From Leptolinea sp. HRD-7 (GTDB lineage: Bacteria; Chloroflexota; Anaerolineae; Anaerolineales; Anaerolineaceae): 64,000 nt of DNA. The notes under the pieces were generated by a model. The model saw nothing but the letters and a program-made list of their open reading frames with translations. It was not told the DNA's origin and made no database searches. Position 1 is the first letter of the stretch, and each line of letters starts with the position of its first letter. The stretch is taken from positions 2,078,001 through 2,142,000 of the forward strand of contig AP024710.1 of NCBI GenBank assembly GCA_024363285.1, written 5' to 3'. Made by a program: the position numbers and the translations under genes. Below, in pieces: positions 50,709 through 58,430 of the stretch.

Positions 50709-52169
50709 TTAGCAAATGCTTGCCGCGATCTGTTCACCAAATCCAAGCAAAGCTTTAACCATTTCCTGTGAACGACCTTCCGCGTAAACGCGAAGAACAG
50801 GTTCAGTTCCGGATGGGCGAATTAGAAGCCATGAATCATCCGCCATGATGTACTTTACACCGTCCAGTGAGGCTACTTCTTTCACACTCTCGCCACCGAT
50901 GGAAGCCGGTGCTTCGTTGATCAATTTTTTCGTCATCTGGTCTTTTGCCACCGGTCGTTTCAAGCGAAGGTCGGTACGTTCATAAAAAGCGGGTCCGACT
51001 CGTTTAAGAAGGTCTTCAACCAACTCATACAACGTAACGCCAGAAGCTGCCACGATCTCAAGTAATAACAACCCCATAATGATGCCGTCACCTTCAGGGA
51101 TGTGCCCCTTAAAGGATATTCCGCCCGATTCTTCGCCGCCAATCAGCACGTCTTCTTGCATCATGATATCGGCAATATGGTTAAAGCCCACGGGAGTCTC
51201 ATGCACTTTCAAACCATACTGGCTGCACAGACGGTCGATCATGCGTGTCGTGGAAACAGTGCGCACCACTGAACCGGTCCATCCGCGGTTGTTGTGGAGA
51301 TATTCCAGAGATAGTGCCATTATCTTATGCGGGTCGACAAAATTGCCACGTTCATCCATAGCGCCAATGCGATCGGCATCGCCATCGGTGGCTAAACCAA
51401 AATTCCCGAGATGGGCGCCAATCGCTCCCGCCAACGGGCTAAGAAAGCGAGCTATAGGTTCGGGATGCACCCCGCCGAATCCGGGATTCATTTCGCTGCG
51501 GATCTCGGTGACTTCGCAGCCGGTGCCCTGGAGGATGCCTTTGATAACACCGCGTCCGGCGCCGTACATAGAATCAACCACAATGCGTTGGGGGCGTTCG
51601 GCGATTTTGTCAAAATCGATCAGGGTCCGCAAATGGTCGTTGTAGGAAGGAATGGGATTAAACCGTTGGATCAATTTCGCGTTGATGGCCTGGTCCAGAT
51701 CCATAAGGTTCGGGCCTCGGCCGAGGTTTTCATTATCATTCAAATACACTTCCACACGGCGGCATTGTTCGGGGAGGGCTGAACCGCCATACGCGGATTT
51801 CAGTTTGACCCCGTTATAGCGTGGCGCGTTGTGAGAGGCGGTTATCATCACACCACCCATCGCATTTAGGTTGCGGACCGCGTAGGATATCACCGGGGTG
51901 GGGGCGTCAGACGTAGCCAGGTAGACAGTAAACCCGTTGGCAGCCAGAACACGGGCAACCTCGGCAGCAAAACGATCGCTTAGAAAGCGGGTATCAAATC
52001 CGACCACAATTTTTTTGGGGTCAGGTGTTACATGAACCACTGTCCCGTTATTCCACTGATCCGATGCAATGGCATCGGCGATAGCCTGAGTAACCTGCCG
52101 CAAATTCGCAAAAGTGAAGGTGTCTGAGATAACGGCGCGCCAGCCGTCGGTGCCGAAATGGATCGTCAT
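50709..52169 (-). CDS. Phosphoglucomutase/phosphomannomutase family protein
   Basis: Alpha-D-phosphohexomutase of 486 residues, interconverting sugar 1- and 6-phosphates. IHFGTDGWRAVISD is at the N-terminus. The phosphoserine loop GGVMITASHNAPRYNGVKLK is near residue 108, the metal loop TDGDADRIGAMDERG near 262, the sugar-binding GGEESGGISFKGHIPEGDG near 345 and the phosphate-binding RPSGTEPVLRVYAEG near 460. All four active-site loops are intact. Whether glucose, mannose or glucosamine phosphate is used cannot be told. CAGGAG precedes the start at 52169. Confidence 0.95.
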   Translation of the reverse strand: MTIHFGTDGWRAVISDTFTFANLRQVTQAIADAIASDQWNNGTVVHVTPDPKKIVVGFDTRFLSDRFAAEVARVLAANGFTVYLATSDAPTPVISYAVRNLNAMGGVMITASHNAPRYNGVKLKSAYGGSALPEQCRRVEVYLNDNENLGRGPNLMDLDQAINAKLIQRFNPIPSYNDHLRTLIDFDKIAERPQRIVVDSMYGAGRGVIKGILQGTGCEVTEIRSEMNPGFGGVHPEPIARFLSPLAGAIGAHLGNFGLATDGDADRIGAMDERGNFVDPHKIMALSLEYLHNNRGWTGSVVRTVSTTRMIDRLCSQYGLKVHETPVGFNHIADIMMQEDVLIGGEESGGISFKGHIPEGDGIIMGLLLLEIVAASGVTLYELVEDLLKRVGPAFYERTDLRLKRPVAKDQMTKKLINEAPASIGGESVKEVASLDGVKYIMADDSWLLIRPSGTEPVLRVYAEGRSQEMVKALLGFGEQIAASIC

Positions 52170-52200
52170 AAAGAGATGCTCCTGTAATTTTAATAAATTA

Positions 52201-53418
52201 TTACCCCTGGGTAGTGGGGGATAGCGTGGGTGTGTCTGATGGTATGGGTGTGGCTGTTATCAGCACCGATTGTAACACCCACCCTTCGATTCCGTCGGGG
52301 CTTTTTACATGCACCCAGGTCTTTCCATCCGCCTGGGTAGCTTCGGGCAAAAGTTCCAAGGGACTGCCATTCAAAAGACTTTTGATCAGGCTGCCTTCAT
52401 ACCCGGGTGTTTTTCGGATAAACGCGCCGCCGCCAGTCTCCGCTGACATCCACGCGCGCACCGGTGTGGATGTAGGGGTAAATGTTTGAGTAGGGGTATT
52501 TGTGGGTGCCGGAGTGGGTGAAATGGTGGGTGTAGCTGTTGGTGGAATCCTGGTGCGTGTAGGTGTTCGCGTGGCTGTGGGAACCGGTGTGGCTGTAGGA
52601 ATGAGTGTTGGCAGAGCTACCTGAAAATGGCGGGCGGTTTCAACACCACTAAACGCGACTACAGCGCACAGCCCGACCAGAACTGCCGAAGTTCCAATGG
52701 TGTACCCCAGATTGATCATTGGCCGTAATCCGGTGAGGGCCAGTACCGCCACTCCAATTAACACAGAAGCGGCCAGGTATACGCTGAAGACCAGCAGTCC
52801 ATCTGGCCATAACCCTTTGCTGCCGGTCATTACTCCATAACCCGCAACTCCTAAAGGAAGATAGAGCTCATAGATTAGCGCGATATTGGTTACCTGAAAA
52901 CGGTTCTTTTCATTGTTGCGCACAATAAACAGGGTAGTCAGAGAGGAACCCAGGAAGAGCAAAAGAAAGTCATACCAGGCAAAGTGCGCGTGTAAATACG
53001 CATGCTGAACAATAATGTTATCTTGCTGTAAGGCGACCAATCCACCCAGAGCACCGCCAATAAATACCAGTGCCGCGCCAGCCAGGGTGGAGATCAATTC
53101 GCGGAGAAAGAACTTCTTTGACCCGATGATGGAAGCCAGCGAAAGCCCGATCACCGGTGAAAGGAATGGCGCGGTAAGCGCGGCCAACACAAACAGCGAC
53201 GGGGTATTAATTAAGGCTGCCAGTCCTGATATCAAACCGCAAATAAATGAAAAAACCAAAAAATCAAAAGAAGGTGTTAACCGAATGACGAGTTGCTCCA
53301 GCATGGCTACCTGTTCGTCCGTGGTATCTGGCGCAAGGAGCCGCCGTTGACGTCGCCGACGGGCCGGAGGCAGCATAGAATCTTCAGGCGGAAGGGGTTC
53401 GCTGGTAGGAAGGCTCAT
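52201..53418 (-). CDS. DUF389-like membrane protein with extracellular SH3-type domain
   Basis: A 405-residue fusion. After a cytoplasmic basic N-terminus (ARRRRQRRLL), eight or so membrane helices contain LAALTAPFLSPVIGLSLASIIGS, characteristic of DUF389. A Thr/Pro linker of about 55 residues (PTATPVPTATRTPTRTR and similar) leads to a bacterial SH3 domain: GGAFIRKTPGYEGSLIKSLLNGSPLEL and GKTWVHVKSPDGIEGWVLQSVL. The SH3 domain may bind cell-wall material. A second short Thr/Pro tail ends the protein. The start overlaps the HAD gene stop by four bases. Confidence 0.85.
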   Translation of the reverse strand: MSLPTSEPLPPEDSMLPPARRRRQRRLLAPDTTDEQVAMLEQLVIRLTPSFDFLVFSFICGLISGLAALINTPSLFVLAALTAPFLSPVIGLSLASIIGSKKFFLRELISTLAGAALVFIGGALGGLVALQQDNIIVQHAYLHAHFAWYDFLLLFLGSSLTTLFIVRNNEKNRFQVTNIALIYELYLPLGVAGYGVMTGSKGLWPDGLLVFSVYLAASVLIGVAVLALTGLRPMINLGYTIGTSAVLVGLCAVVAFSGVETARHFQVALPTLIPTATPVPTATRTPTRTRIPPTATPTISPTPAPTNTPTQTFTPTSTPVRAWMSAETGGGAFIRKTPGYEGSLIKSLLNGSPLELLPEATQADGKTWVHVKSPDGIEGWVLQSVLITATPIPSDTPTLSPTTQG

Positions 53419-53885
53419 GATCGAAGTGTTGCCACTATACGCAGGGGATTTTCGAGAAAATTGAACGCGGAATAGATATCAGGCATAACAACGCGAGAGG
53501 CCTTAAGGGTTTCAGTACACAACCCTTCTGGAGAAATAATGGCTATTCCCAGAAAAGCTTCAGACAACATAAGCGCGTCATTGGCACCCTGTCCGATTGC
53601 CGCGCAATGATGCCCACCCAACGACCGGATATATTCCGCTTTTTGTGTTGCTTCATTTCCCGGGGTCAATCGCACGGCGGTAAGATTGAGCAACCGATCG
53701 ATCTGATCCTGGTGTCCGTGCGTGTCTGCGGTAATCAAGTGTACGTCTAATCGGTTGGAGATAGAGGCAATCGCTCGCGGGATTCCGTCCAGCAGTTTAC
53801 CATCCAGCGCCAGAGTCCCGTTCACGTCCAGAACCAGATGCAATATCTGGATATTTCCTATCCCCGGGATGTTCAGATCAATCAT
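53415..53885 (-). CDS. HAD-superfamily protein resembling the P-type ATPase phosphorylation domain
   Basis: A 156-residue soluble HAD protein. Motif I is LVLDVNGTLALDG near residue 17 (Asp-x-Asn-Gly-Thr). Motif II is in VHLITADTHG near 48. Motif III/IV is AAIGQGANDALMLSEAFLGIAI near 97. The GxGxND segment and lack of membrane helices match small soluble homologues of P-type ATPase P-domains. The phosphorylated substrate is unknown. A consensus -10 lies six bases before the ATG and there is no ribosome binding site. Confidence 0.8.
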   Translation of the reverse strand: MIDLNIPGIGNIQILHLVLDVNGTLALDGKLLDGIPRAIASISNRLDVHLITADTHGHQDQIDRLLNLTAVRLTPGNEATQKAEYIRSLGGHHCAAIGQGANDALMLSEAFLGIAIISPEGLCTETLKASRVVMPDIYSAFNFLENPLRIVATLRS

Positions 53886-53891
53886 GTGGCT

Positions 53892-53897
53892 ATTATA
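53892..53897 (-). promoter_or_regulatory. -10 box of the HAD gene (leaderless)
   Basis: TATAAT on the minus strand, six bases before ATG 53885. The -35 region is poor. The position implies that transcription begins at the start codon. Confidence 0.5.
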
Positions 53898-53957
53898 ATA
53901 TAGCCGCCCGCGGAGTAACTTTTATTGATTTTTCCGGGGAGCTGGATTGGTAAATTA

Positions 53958-54971
53958 ATGAAACGTTTTCTTACAGTGATTATTATCGGATTGGTAATAT
54001 CCTCCATCAGTGGATGCAGCGGGTTTACTGTTTCCGCGTTCAGCCCAACGGCAACAGCGACAGCCACTATTGTTCCATCACCGGTTCCGACGGCTACTCC
54101 TGAACCAGGACGTGTGACAATTGTCGCGCCGCCGGAGATCTTACCGGATACGGTCAAAGCTGTTTCTGACGCCATCCAGCCGATTGTTTCACAGGCTGGC
54201 CTGGTGATAGAAGTACTGGGTCAGGTCCCATCCGGTGCGCTCGGTCCTAACCGAAAAGCCGCCATTTTTTTGACGCAACCGGGTAACCTGGTTGATATTA
54301 TTAATGCCAATCCTGAAACTCAGATACTGGTTTTAAGTGATACCGACCTTCAAACTGGGCCAACATTGACAATCGTGCGTCAACATCCTGAATTTTTGGC
54401 TTTCATCGCAGGCTACACTGCGGCTGCCATTTCTCCCAATTGGCGGGCTGCCGGTTTGCTGCCCAGCAGTGGCGGGACAAACGAACTCGCGAATGCGTTC
54501 ATGTCGGGTGGACGGTACCTGTGCGGACGCTGCGGCACGTCAACTCCACCTTTTGCTGCGTATCCGATTACCGAAACACTACCGCCAAATTCAACACCGG
54601 TGGAATGGCACACCGCCGTTGGAAATATTCTCCCTGCCGGACTTGAGACTCTCTATTTCTCTAAAGATGCCCAGTCACCGGAATTATTGCAAGCGCTGGT
54701 CTCTCAAAATATCGTCTACATGGGCACCAGTTTCCCTGGAGAGGAAATGCGAAGCCGGTGGGCAGTCACCTTAAGTATGGATACTGTCGGCGCGATTGCC
54801 ACGGCTTTACCGGATATGCTTGCAGGGCAGGGTGGAAAGACAATTCAGGTAGGGGTAAAACTCCTGGATGTCAACGAAAATTTCATCTCAGCCGGCAAAC
54901 TCCGGTTGATTGAGCAGACCAATGAGATGCTAATGAAGGGATGGATCAATCCCTATACTGTCACCGGTTAA
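53958..54971 (+). CDS. BMP/PnrA-like substrate-binding lipoprotein
   Basis: A 337-residue secreted lipoprotein. ATG 53958 opens a signal peptide (MKRFLTVIIIGLVISSISGC) whose lipobox SISGC gives the lipidated Cys at residue 20. A Thr/Pro/Ala-rich tether follows. The body resembles the type 1 periplasmic-binding fold of the BMP family: VIEVLGQVPSG, HPEFLAFIAGYTAAAISPNWRAAGLLPSSGG and a late VQVGVKLLDVNENFISAGKL. No ABC permease or ATPase is adjacent. It may be an orphan nucleoside- or sugar-binding protein. Divergent from the HAD gene. Confidence 0.78.
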   Translation: MKRFLTVIIIGLVISSISGCSGFTVSAFSPTATATATIVPSPVPTATPEPGRVTIVAPPEILPDTVKAVSDAIQPIVSQAGLVIEVLGQVPSGALGPNRKAAIFLTQPGNLVDIINANPETQILVLSDTDLQTGPTLTIVRQHPEFLAFIAGYTAAAISPNWRAAGLLPSSGGTNELANAFMSGGRYLCGRCGTSTPPFAAYPITETLPPNSTPVEWHTAVGNILPAGLETLYFSKDAQSPELLQALVSQNIVYMGTSFPGEEMRSRWAVTLSMDTVGAIATALPDMLAGQGGKTIQVGVKLLDVNENFISAGKLRLIEQTNEMLMKGWINPYTVTG

Positions 54972-55585
54972 TTATTCTTTGAACCGGTAAATTCTTCCGC
55001 CGTAACTGAACCCGGCTGATTAATTCCCTCGCGCTTGAATACTTTGATAAAAGTGAGCGCGAGGATTTTTATATCCAGCCAGAGCGACCAATGGTCCACA
55101 TACCAAACATCCAGTGAAAATTTGTCTTCCCAGGTGAGGGCATTACGACCGTTGATCTGTGCCCAGCCTGTGATGCCGGGCAGTACATCATGCCGGCGGG
55201 CTTGCTCGGGAGAGTAACGGTCAAGGTATGCTACCAGCAGCGGACGGGGACCGACCAGGCTCATTTCGCCTTTAAGCACATTGAGCAGTTCGGGGAGTTC
55301 ATCCAGGCTGGAGGCACGCAGAAAACGGCCAAACGGGGTGAGGCGCACAGAATCGGGCAGCAATGAACCATCCGGACTGCGCTGATCTGTCATGCTGCGA
55401 AATTTATTGAGGGTGAACAGACGGCCTTTATAACCGGGGCGCACCTGCCGGAAGAGAACCGGGCTGCCCAGTTTGACGCGAACAAGAATTGCCAGGATCA
55501 GGATCACCGGCGAGATGATGATAAGGCCGGGGATGGTGAGAGCCAGGTCAAAGATACGTTTAGGGAGAGGTACGCCTTCGGGCAT
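54968..55585 (-). CDS. Polyprenyl-phosphate sugar-1-phosphate transferase
   Basis: Starts surface polysaccharide synthesis by moving a sugar phosphate onto undecaprenyl phosphate. The 205 residues, from ATG 55585, have one N-terminal membrane helix (LALTIPGLIIISPVILILAIL). Then follow GSPVLFRQVRPGYKGRLFTLNKFRSM, LTPFGRFLRASSLDELPELLNVLKGEMSLVGPRPL and LPGITGWAQINGRNALTWEDKFSLDVWYVDHWS, the hallmarks of bacterial sugar transferases in their short form. The ATG is seven bases after a consensus -10, so the in-frame TTG at 55621 within the -35 box is excluded. Confidence 0.93.
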   Translation of the reverse strand: MPEGVPLPKRIFDLALTIPGLIIISPVILILAILVRVKLGSPVLFRQVRPGYKGRLFTLNKFRSMTDQRSPDGSLLPDSVRLTPFGRFLRASSLDELPELLNVLKGEMSLVGPRPLLVAYLDRYSPEQARRHDVLPGITGWAQINGRNALTWEDKFSLDVWYVDHWSLWLDIKILALTFIKVFKREGINQPGSVTAEEFTGSKNN

Positions 55586-55592
55586 GCGCTGG

Positions 55593-55621
55593 ATTATAGC
55601 CTGCTCATAAACCTTTGACAA
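55593..55621 (-). promoter_or_regulatory. Consensus promoter of the sugar transferase gene (leaderless)
   Basis: On the minus strand, TTGTCA (plus 55616-55621), a 17-base spacer and TATAAT (plus 55593-55598). The -10 ends seven bases before ATG 55585 and no ribosome binding site exists. Its -35 overlaps the -35 of the divergent tRNA promoter. Confidence 0.8.
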
Positions 55622-55643
55622 CCAGCGTATGGCATGGTATATT
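55615..55643 (+). promoter_or_regulatory. Consensus promoter of tRNA-Glu
   Basis: TTGACA at 55615-55620, 17-base spacer, TATATT at 55638-55643, ending ten bases before the mature tRNA 5' end. Confidence 0.85.
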
Positions 55644-55653
55644 TTTCGTCCCC

Positions 55654-55726
55654 GCCCCCATCGTCTAGCGGCCCAGGACGCAGCCCTCTCAAGGCTAAAA
55701 CAGGGGTTCGAGTCCCCTTGGGGGCA
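55654..55726 (+). tRNA. tRNA-Glu (anticodon CUC)
   Basis: A 73-base cloverleaf. Acceptor stem GCCCCCA pairs with TGGGGGC; D arm is closed by GTC/GAC; the anticodon loop is CTCTCAA with CTC at 34-36; T arm is AGGGG-TTCGAGT-CCCCT. The first anticodon-stem pair is a C-A mismatch. The discriminator is A and CCA is not encoded. This reads GAG. Confidence 0.95.
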
Positions 55727-55903
55727 CTACCCGTATTTATAAAAATTCATTGTTCACAAGCTCCACTCGTGGAGCTTCCCAGAACTGTATCTGCCCTTTG
55801 ACAACCTTGTCTTCGCGGCAGGCAGTAACTTTACCAATGAATCCCCCCAGTATCGGCCTGATGTCGTCCACGGGTATCTGGTCGACATCACCTACAAGGG
55901 CCA

Positions 55904-55950
55904 AAATCCGCTCCATCAGGTGGACGATAACCACCTGATGGAGCGGATTT
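55904..55950 (+). terminator. Perfect 20-bp hairpin downstream of tRNA-Glu
   Basis: AAATCCGCTCCATCAGGTGG and CCACCTGATGGAGCGGATTT form an uninterrupted 20-bp stem around a seven-base loop, followed by TT. It lies 178 bases after the tRNA and 66 bases beyond the moaE stop, so it could terminate either. The stretch between the tRNA and the hairpin contains no secure gene; a minus-strand frame starting in the stem (55737-55934) is not well supported. Confidence 0.7.
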
Positions 55951-56015
55951 TTGATTCATCAGCCCTTTTTCATACCATCGAGCTAAAGCAATGATATGGA
56001 AAAACGATAAACTTT

Positions 56016-56474
56016 TTATTCCCCTGCTTTGGGCTGGTAATGCCCTTCGATCCATTCCTGCCCGTCCGGTCCCACTTCCTTCTTCCACACGGGAACGATC
56101 TCTTTGAGCCGGTCAATGCCGTAATGGGCCGCATCAAACACCCCGGTATCGCGGTGGGCGGCGGTGCAGCCGATCACTACTGTGGGTGTCTGCGGCATCA
56201 ATTTCCCGATGCGCTGGATGATCACGATCCCTTCCACAGACGGCCAGCGTTCGCGGATCTCGTCCGCCACCTGTTTCATCTTCGCTTCGGCCATCGGTTT
56301 GTAGGCTTCATATTCCAGGAAGGATGTTTCGCGGTTCTCCCGGGCGGTTTCCCCGCGCACGATGCCGGCAAAGATCGCCGCCGCCCCGGTGGAGGGCAGG
56401 GTGATCTGTTCCAGCAATTTGTTGATATCCAGTTCTTCTTCGGTAATCGAAAAAATCAGCGGGAAATCGGCCAT
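56016..56474 (-). CDS. moaE: Molybdopterin synthase catalytic subunit
   Basis: Adds sulfur carried by MoaD to precursor Z to make molybdopterin. The 152 residues include GAAAIFAGIVRGETARENRE, LEYEAYKPMAEAKMKQVADEI, IQRIGKLMPQTPTVVIGCTAAHRDTGVFDAAHYGIDRLKEIVPVWKKE near the C-terminus, with the catalytic Lys in KEIVPVWKKE. It is the last gene of moaA-moaC-moaE and starts three bases after moaC ends. Confidence 0.95.
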   Translation of the reverse strand: MADFPLIFSITEEELDINKLLEQITLPSTGAAAIFAGIVRGETARENRETSFLEYEAYKPMAEAKMKQVADEIRERWPSVEGIVIIQRIGKLMPQTPTVVIGCTAAHRDTGVFDAAHYGIDRLKEIVPVWKKEVGPDGQEWIEGHYQPKAGE

Positions 56475-56477
56475 CTT

Positions 56478-56966
56478 TTACTCCAGAGGCTCATTGATAA
56501 TGTCGCCAGAGACACCGCCGTGTTTTTCGATCAGCCGGATGTTTTCGATATGCATGGTCTTTTCAACCGCTTTGGCCATATCATAAATAGTCAGCGCCGC
56601 CACGCTGACGGCGGTCAGCGCTTCCATTTCCACTCCGGTTTTTCCGGTGACTTTTGTGGTGGCGGTGATGATCACTCCCGGTAGTGCATCATCCAGCGTG
56701 AAGGTGATGTCAACTTTGGTGATGGGAAGGGGATGGCAGAGGGGGATCAGGTCGGAAGTGCGTTTGGCTGCCTGAATGCCTGCCACCTGGGCAACGGTGA
56801 GGACGTCACCTTTTTTCATCAACCCGGCGCGGATCAAAGCCAGTGTTTCCGGTTTCATGTGGATCTCACCACGGGCGATGGCCGTTCGGCACGAATCTGG
56901 TTTTTCGCTAACGTCCACCATGCGGGCGTTGCCATATTCATCAATATGAGAGAGTTGCTGGCTCAT
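56478..56966 (-). CDS. moaC: Cyclic pyranopterin monophosphate synthase
   Basis: Second enzyme of molybdenum-cofactor synthesis, working on the MoaA product. From ATG 56966 ([23 protein letters not shown]) it is 162 residues, the usual length; 25 upstream codons overlap moaA and are not counted. Motifs: [32 protein letters not shown] near 50-80 and [25 protein letters not shown] near 115, with the catalytic Lys and Asp residues. Confidence 0.95.
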   Translation of the reverse strand: MSQQLSHIDEYGNARMVDVSEKPDSCRTAIARGEIHMKPETLALIRAGLMKKGDVLTVAQVAGIQAAKRTSDLIPLCHPLPITKVDITFTLDDALPGVIITATTKVTGKTGVEMEALTAVSVAALTIYDMAKAVEKTMHIENIRLIEKHGGVSGDIINEPLE

Positions 56967-56982
56967 CGGTATCCTTATTATC

Positions 56983-57969
56983 CTAGCCGCCGATTTGGGA
57001 CATACAGCGTGTATCGGGGCAGTTGTGATCATGCAGCTCATGGCCGCGCGGCTTTTCTTCCACGGCCTTCATCAGGAAGGCTTCCAGATCGGCGCCGGAT
57101 TTGATGGCATCACGGATCGATATTTCTTTATCCACCAGCAGGCACGAACGCAGGCGTCCGTCCGCGGTGAGGCGCAGGCGGTTGCAGCGGGCACAGAAAT
57201 GTTCACCGAGGGGTGAAATGAACCCGACCGTGCCGGGCGCGCCAGGAATGCGGAATGTACGCTCCGGGCCTGAGTTTGCGGATGTCGCTTCTGGTTCAAG
57301 CGACAGGTCCGCGAGCATCTCATGCATCGTCTGAACAGAAACGTATCGTTGATTCACCGGGGGAAGCCCGTTTCCCCAATCATTACTATTGGCAACAGGC
57401 ATCAGTTCGATGAACCGGATATGCCAGGGATGGTCGAGAGAGAGGCGAGCCAGGGCAGGAATTTCATCATCATTGAAACCCCCTACCACTACGGTGTTCA
57501 ATTTAATAGGGGATAGGCCGGCTTCTTCAGCCGCCATAATACCCTTCCATGCCTGGTTAAAATCACCAAATCGGGTAACACGCCTGTATTTTTCTGGATC
57601 GAGCGTATCAAGACTGATGTTGACCCGTTTCAACCCTGCTGCTGCCATCGGTTTAGCCATCTCCTCCAGGAGTATGGCATTAGAAGTAAGGCTAAGGTCT
57701 TGAATTCCGGGGATGGCACCAATACGCTCGATTATTTCGAGAACGTCCGGGTGGACAAGGGGTTCTCCGCCGGTTATTCGGATCTTGGTGATGCCGAGTG
57801 ATGCGGCAGCTTTTGCCAGGCGCACAAAGTCATCTTTGTTCAGAAGTTTATCTTCGGGTATCCACGACAATCCGGAGGCTGGCTGACAATACGCGCAGCG
57901 CAGGTTGCAGCGATCTGTGATCGATATGCGTAAATAGGTTATTGCCCGGCCGTAATGATCGATCAGCAT
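56983..57969 (-). CDS. moaA: GTP 3',8-cyclase (radical SAM)
   Basis: First step of molybdenum-cofactor synthesis. The 328-residue protein has the radical SAM cluster motif [13 protein letters not shown] near residue 18, [16 protein letters not shown] near 68, TSNAILL near 98, and the second cluster [19 protein letters not shown] near 262. The C-terminus ends in Gly-Gly (MSQIGG), needed for activity in MoaA. GAGAAGG upstream supports the start at 57969. Confidence 0.96.
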   Translation of the reverse strand: MLIDHYGRAITYLRISITDRCNLRCAYCQPASGLSWIPEDKLLNKDDFVRLAKAAASLGITKIRITGGEPLVHPDVLEIIERIGAIPGIQDLSLTSNAILLEEMAKPMAAAGLKRVNISLDTLDPEKYRRVTRFGDFNQAWKGIMAAEEAGLSPIKLNTVVVGGFNDDEIPALARLSLDHPWHIRFIELMPVANSNDWGNGLPPVNQRYVSVQTMHEMLADLSLEPEATSANSGPERTFRIPGAPGTVGFISPLGEHFCARCNRLRLTADGRLRSCLLVDKEISIRDAIKSGADLEAFLMKAVEEKPRGHELHDHNCPDTRCMSQIGG

Positions 57970-58051
57970 GGTTTACCTTCTCTCCGTTGATTGACCATTG
58001 CAGGGTGATTGTTGGGTGACTCCATGTGATACCTGTAAATTCCTGCCAATA

Positions 58052-58312
58052 TTACCCACCACTCACAGGAGGAAATAATGCAATTTCGTCTCCCTGGTAG
58101 ATGCGATGTTCTGGTCCGGCAAAATTTTGATTGACCGAAACGATCATGTTGCGGGAAAATGGTTGTAATTCAGGGTATTGAGCAAATAACGCGCTCTGGA
58201 ATTCAGCCAGGCTGCAACCATCATTGACCTGAACCATGATCTGGCTTTTGCCCATTCGTTCTTTCAATGAAGCGAATAATAGAATGTTTAATCCCGAAGG
58301 GTTATCTGACAA
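58052..58312 (-). CDS. moaD: Molybdopterin synthase sulfur carrier subunit
   Basis: An 86-residue ubiquitin-fold protein ending in ALFPPVSGG, whose terminal Gly is thiocarboxylated to donate sulfur to MoaE. LLFASLKERMG at the N-terminus is typical. The only usable initiator in frame is TTG at 58312, because a stop precedes it closely. It lies 82 bases upstream of moaA. A MoeB-type activating enzyme is encoded 4 kb away at 62573. Confidence 0.88.
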   Translation of the reverse strand: MSDNPSGLNILLFASLKERMGKSQIMVQVNDGCSLAEFQSALFAQYPELQPFSRNMIVSVNQNFAGPEHRIYQGDEIALFPPVSGG

Positions 58313-58430
58313 TTTTTGCTCGTAGCGTTTGAAATTTTCGATTCATAAACCATTTATTGCGATTAATTTTACTCCCAATCAAGTCTGAAAAAATGTAATA
58401 AGCTGCCTCCCTGAAAATTCGAGAATAATG

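Noticed and set aside
52490-52620. Tandem DNA repeat or microsatellite
   Set aside because: The pattern comes from Thr/Pro codons of the linker in the DUF389 protein, not from an exact repeat unit.
55737-55934. 65-residue minus-strand gene after tRNA-Glu
   Set aside because: Its GTG start lies inside the 20-bp hairpin, no ribosome binding site or promoter is visible and no family is recognised; mentioned only as a possibility.
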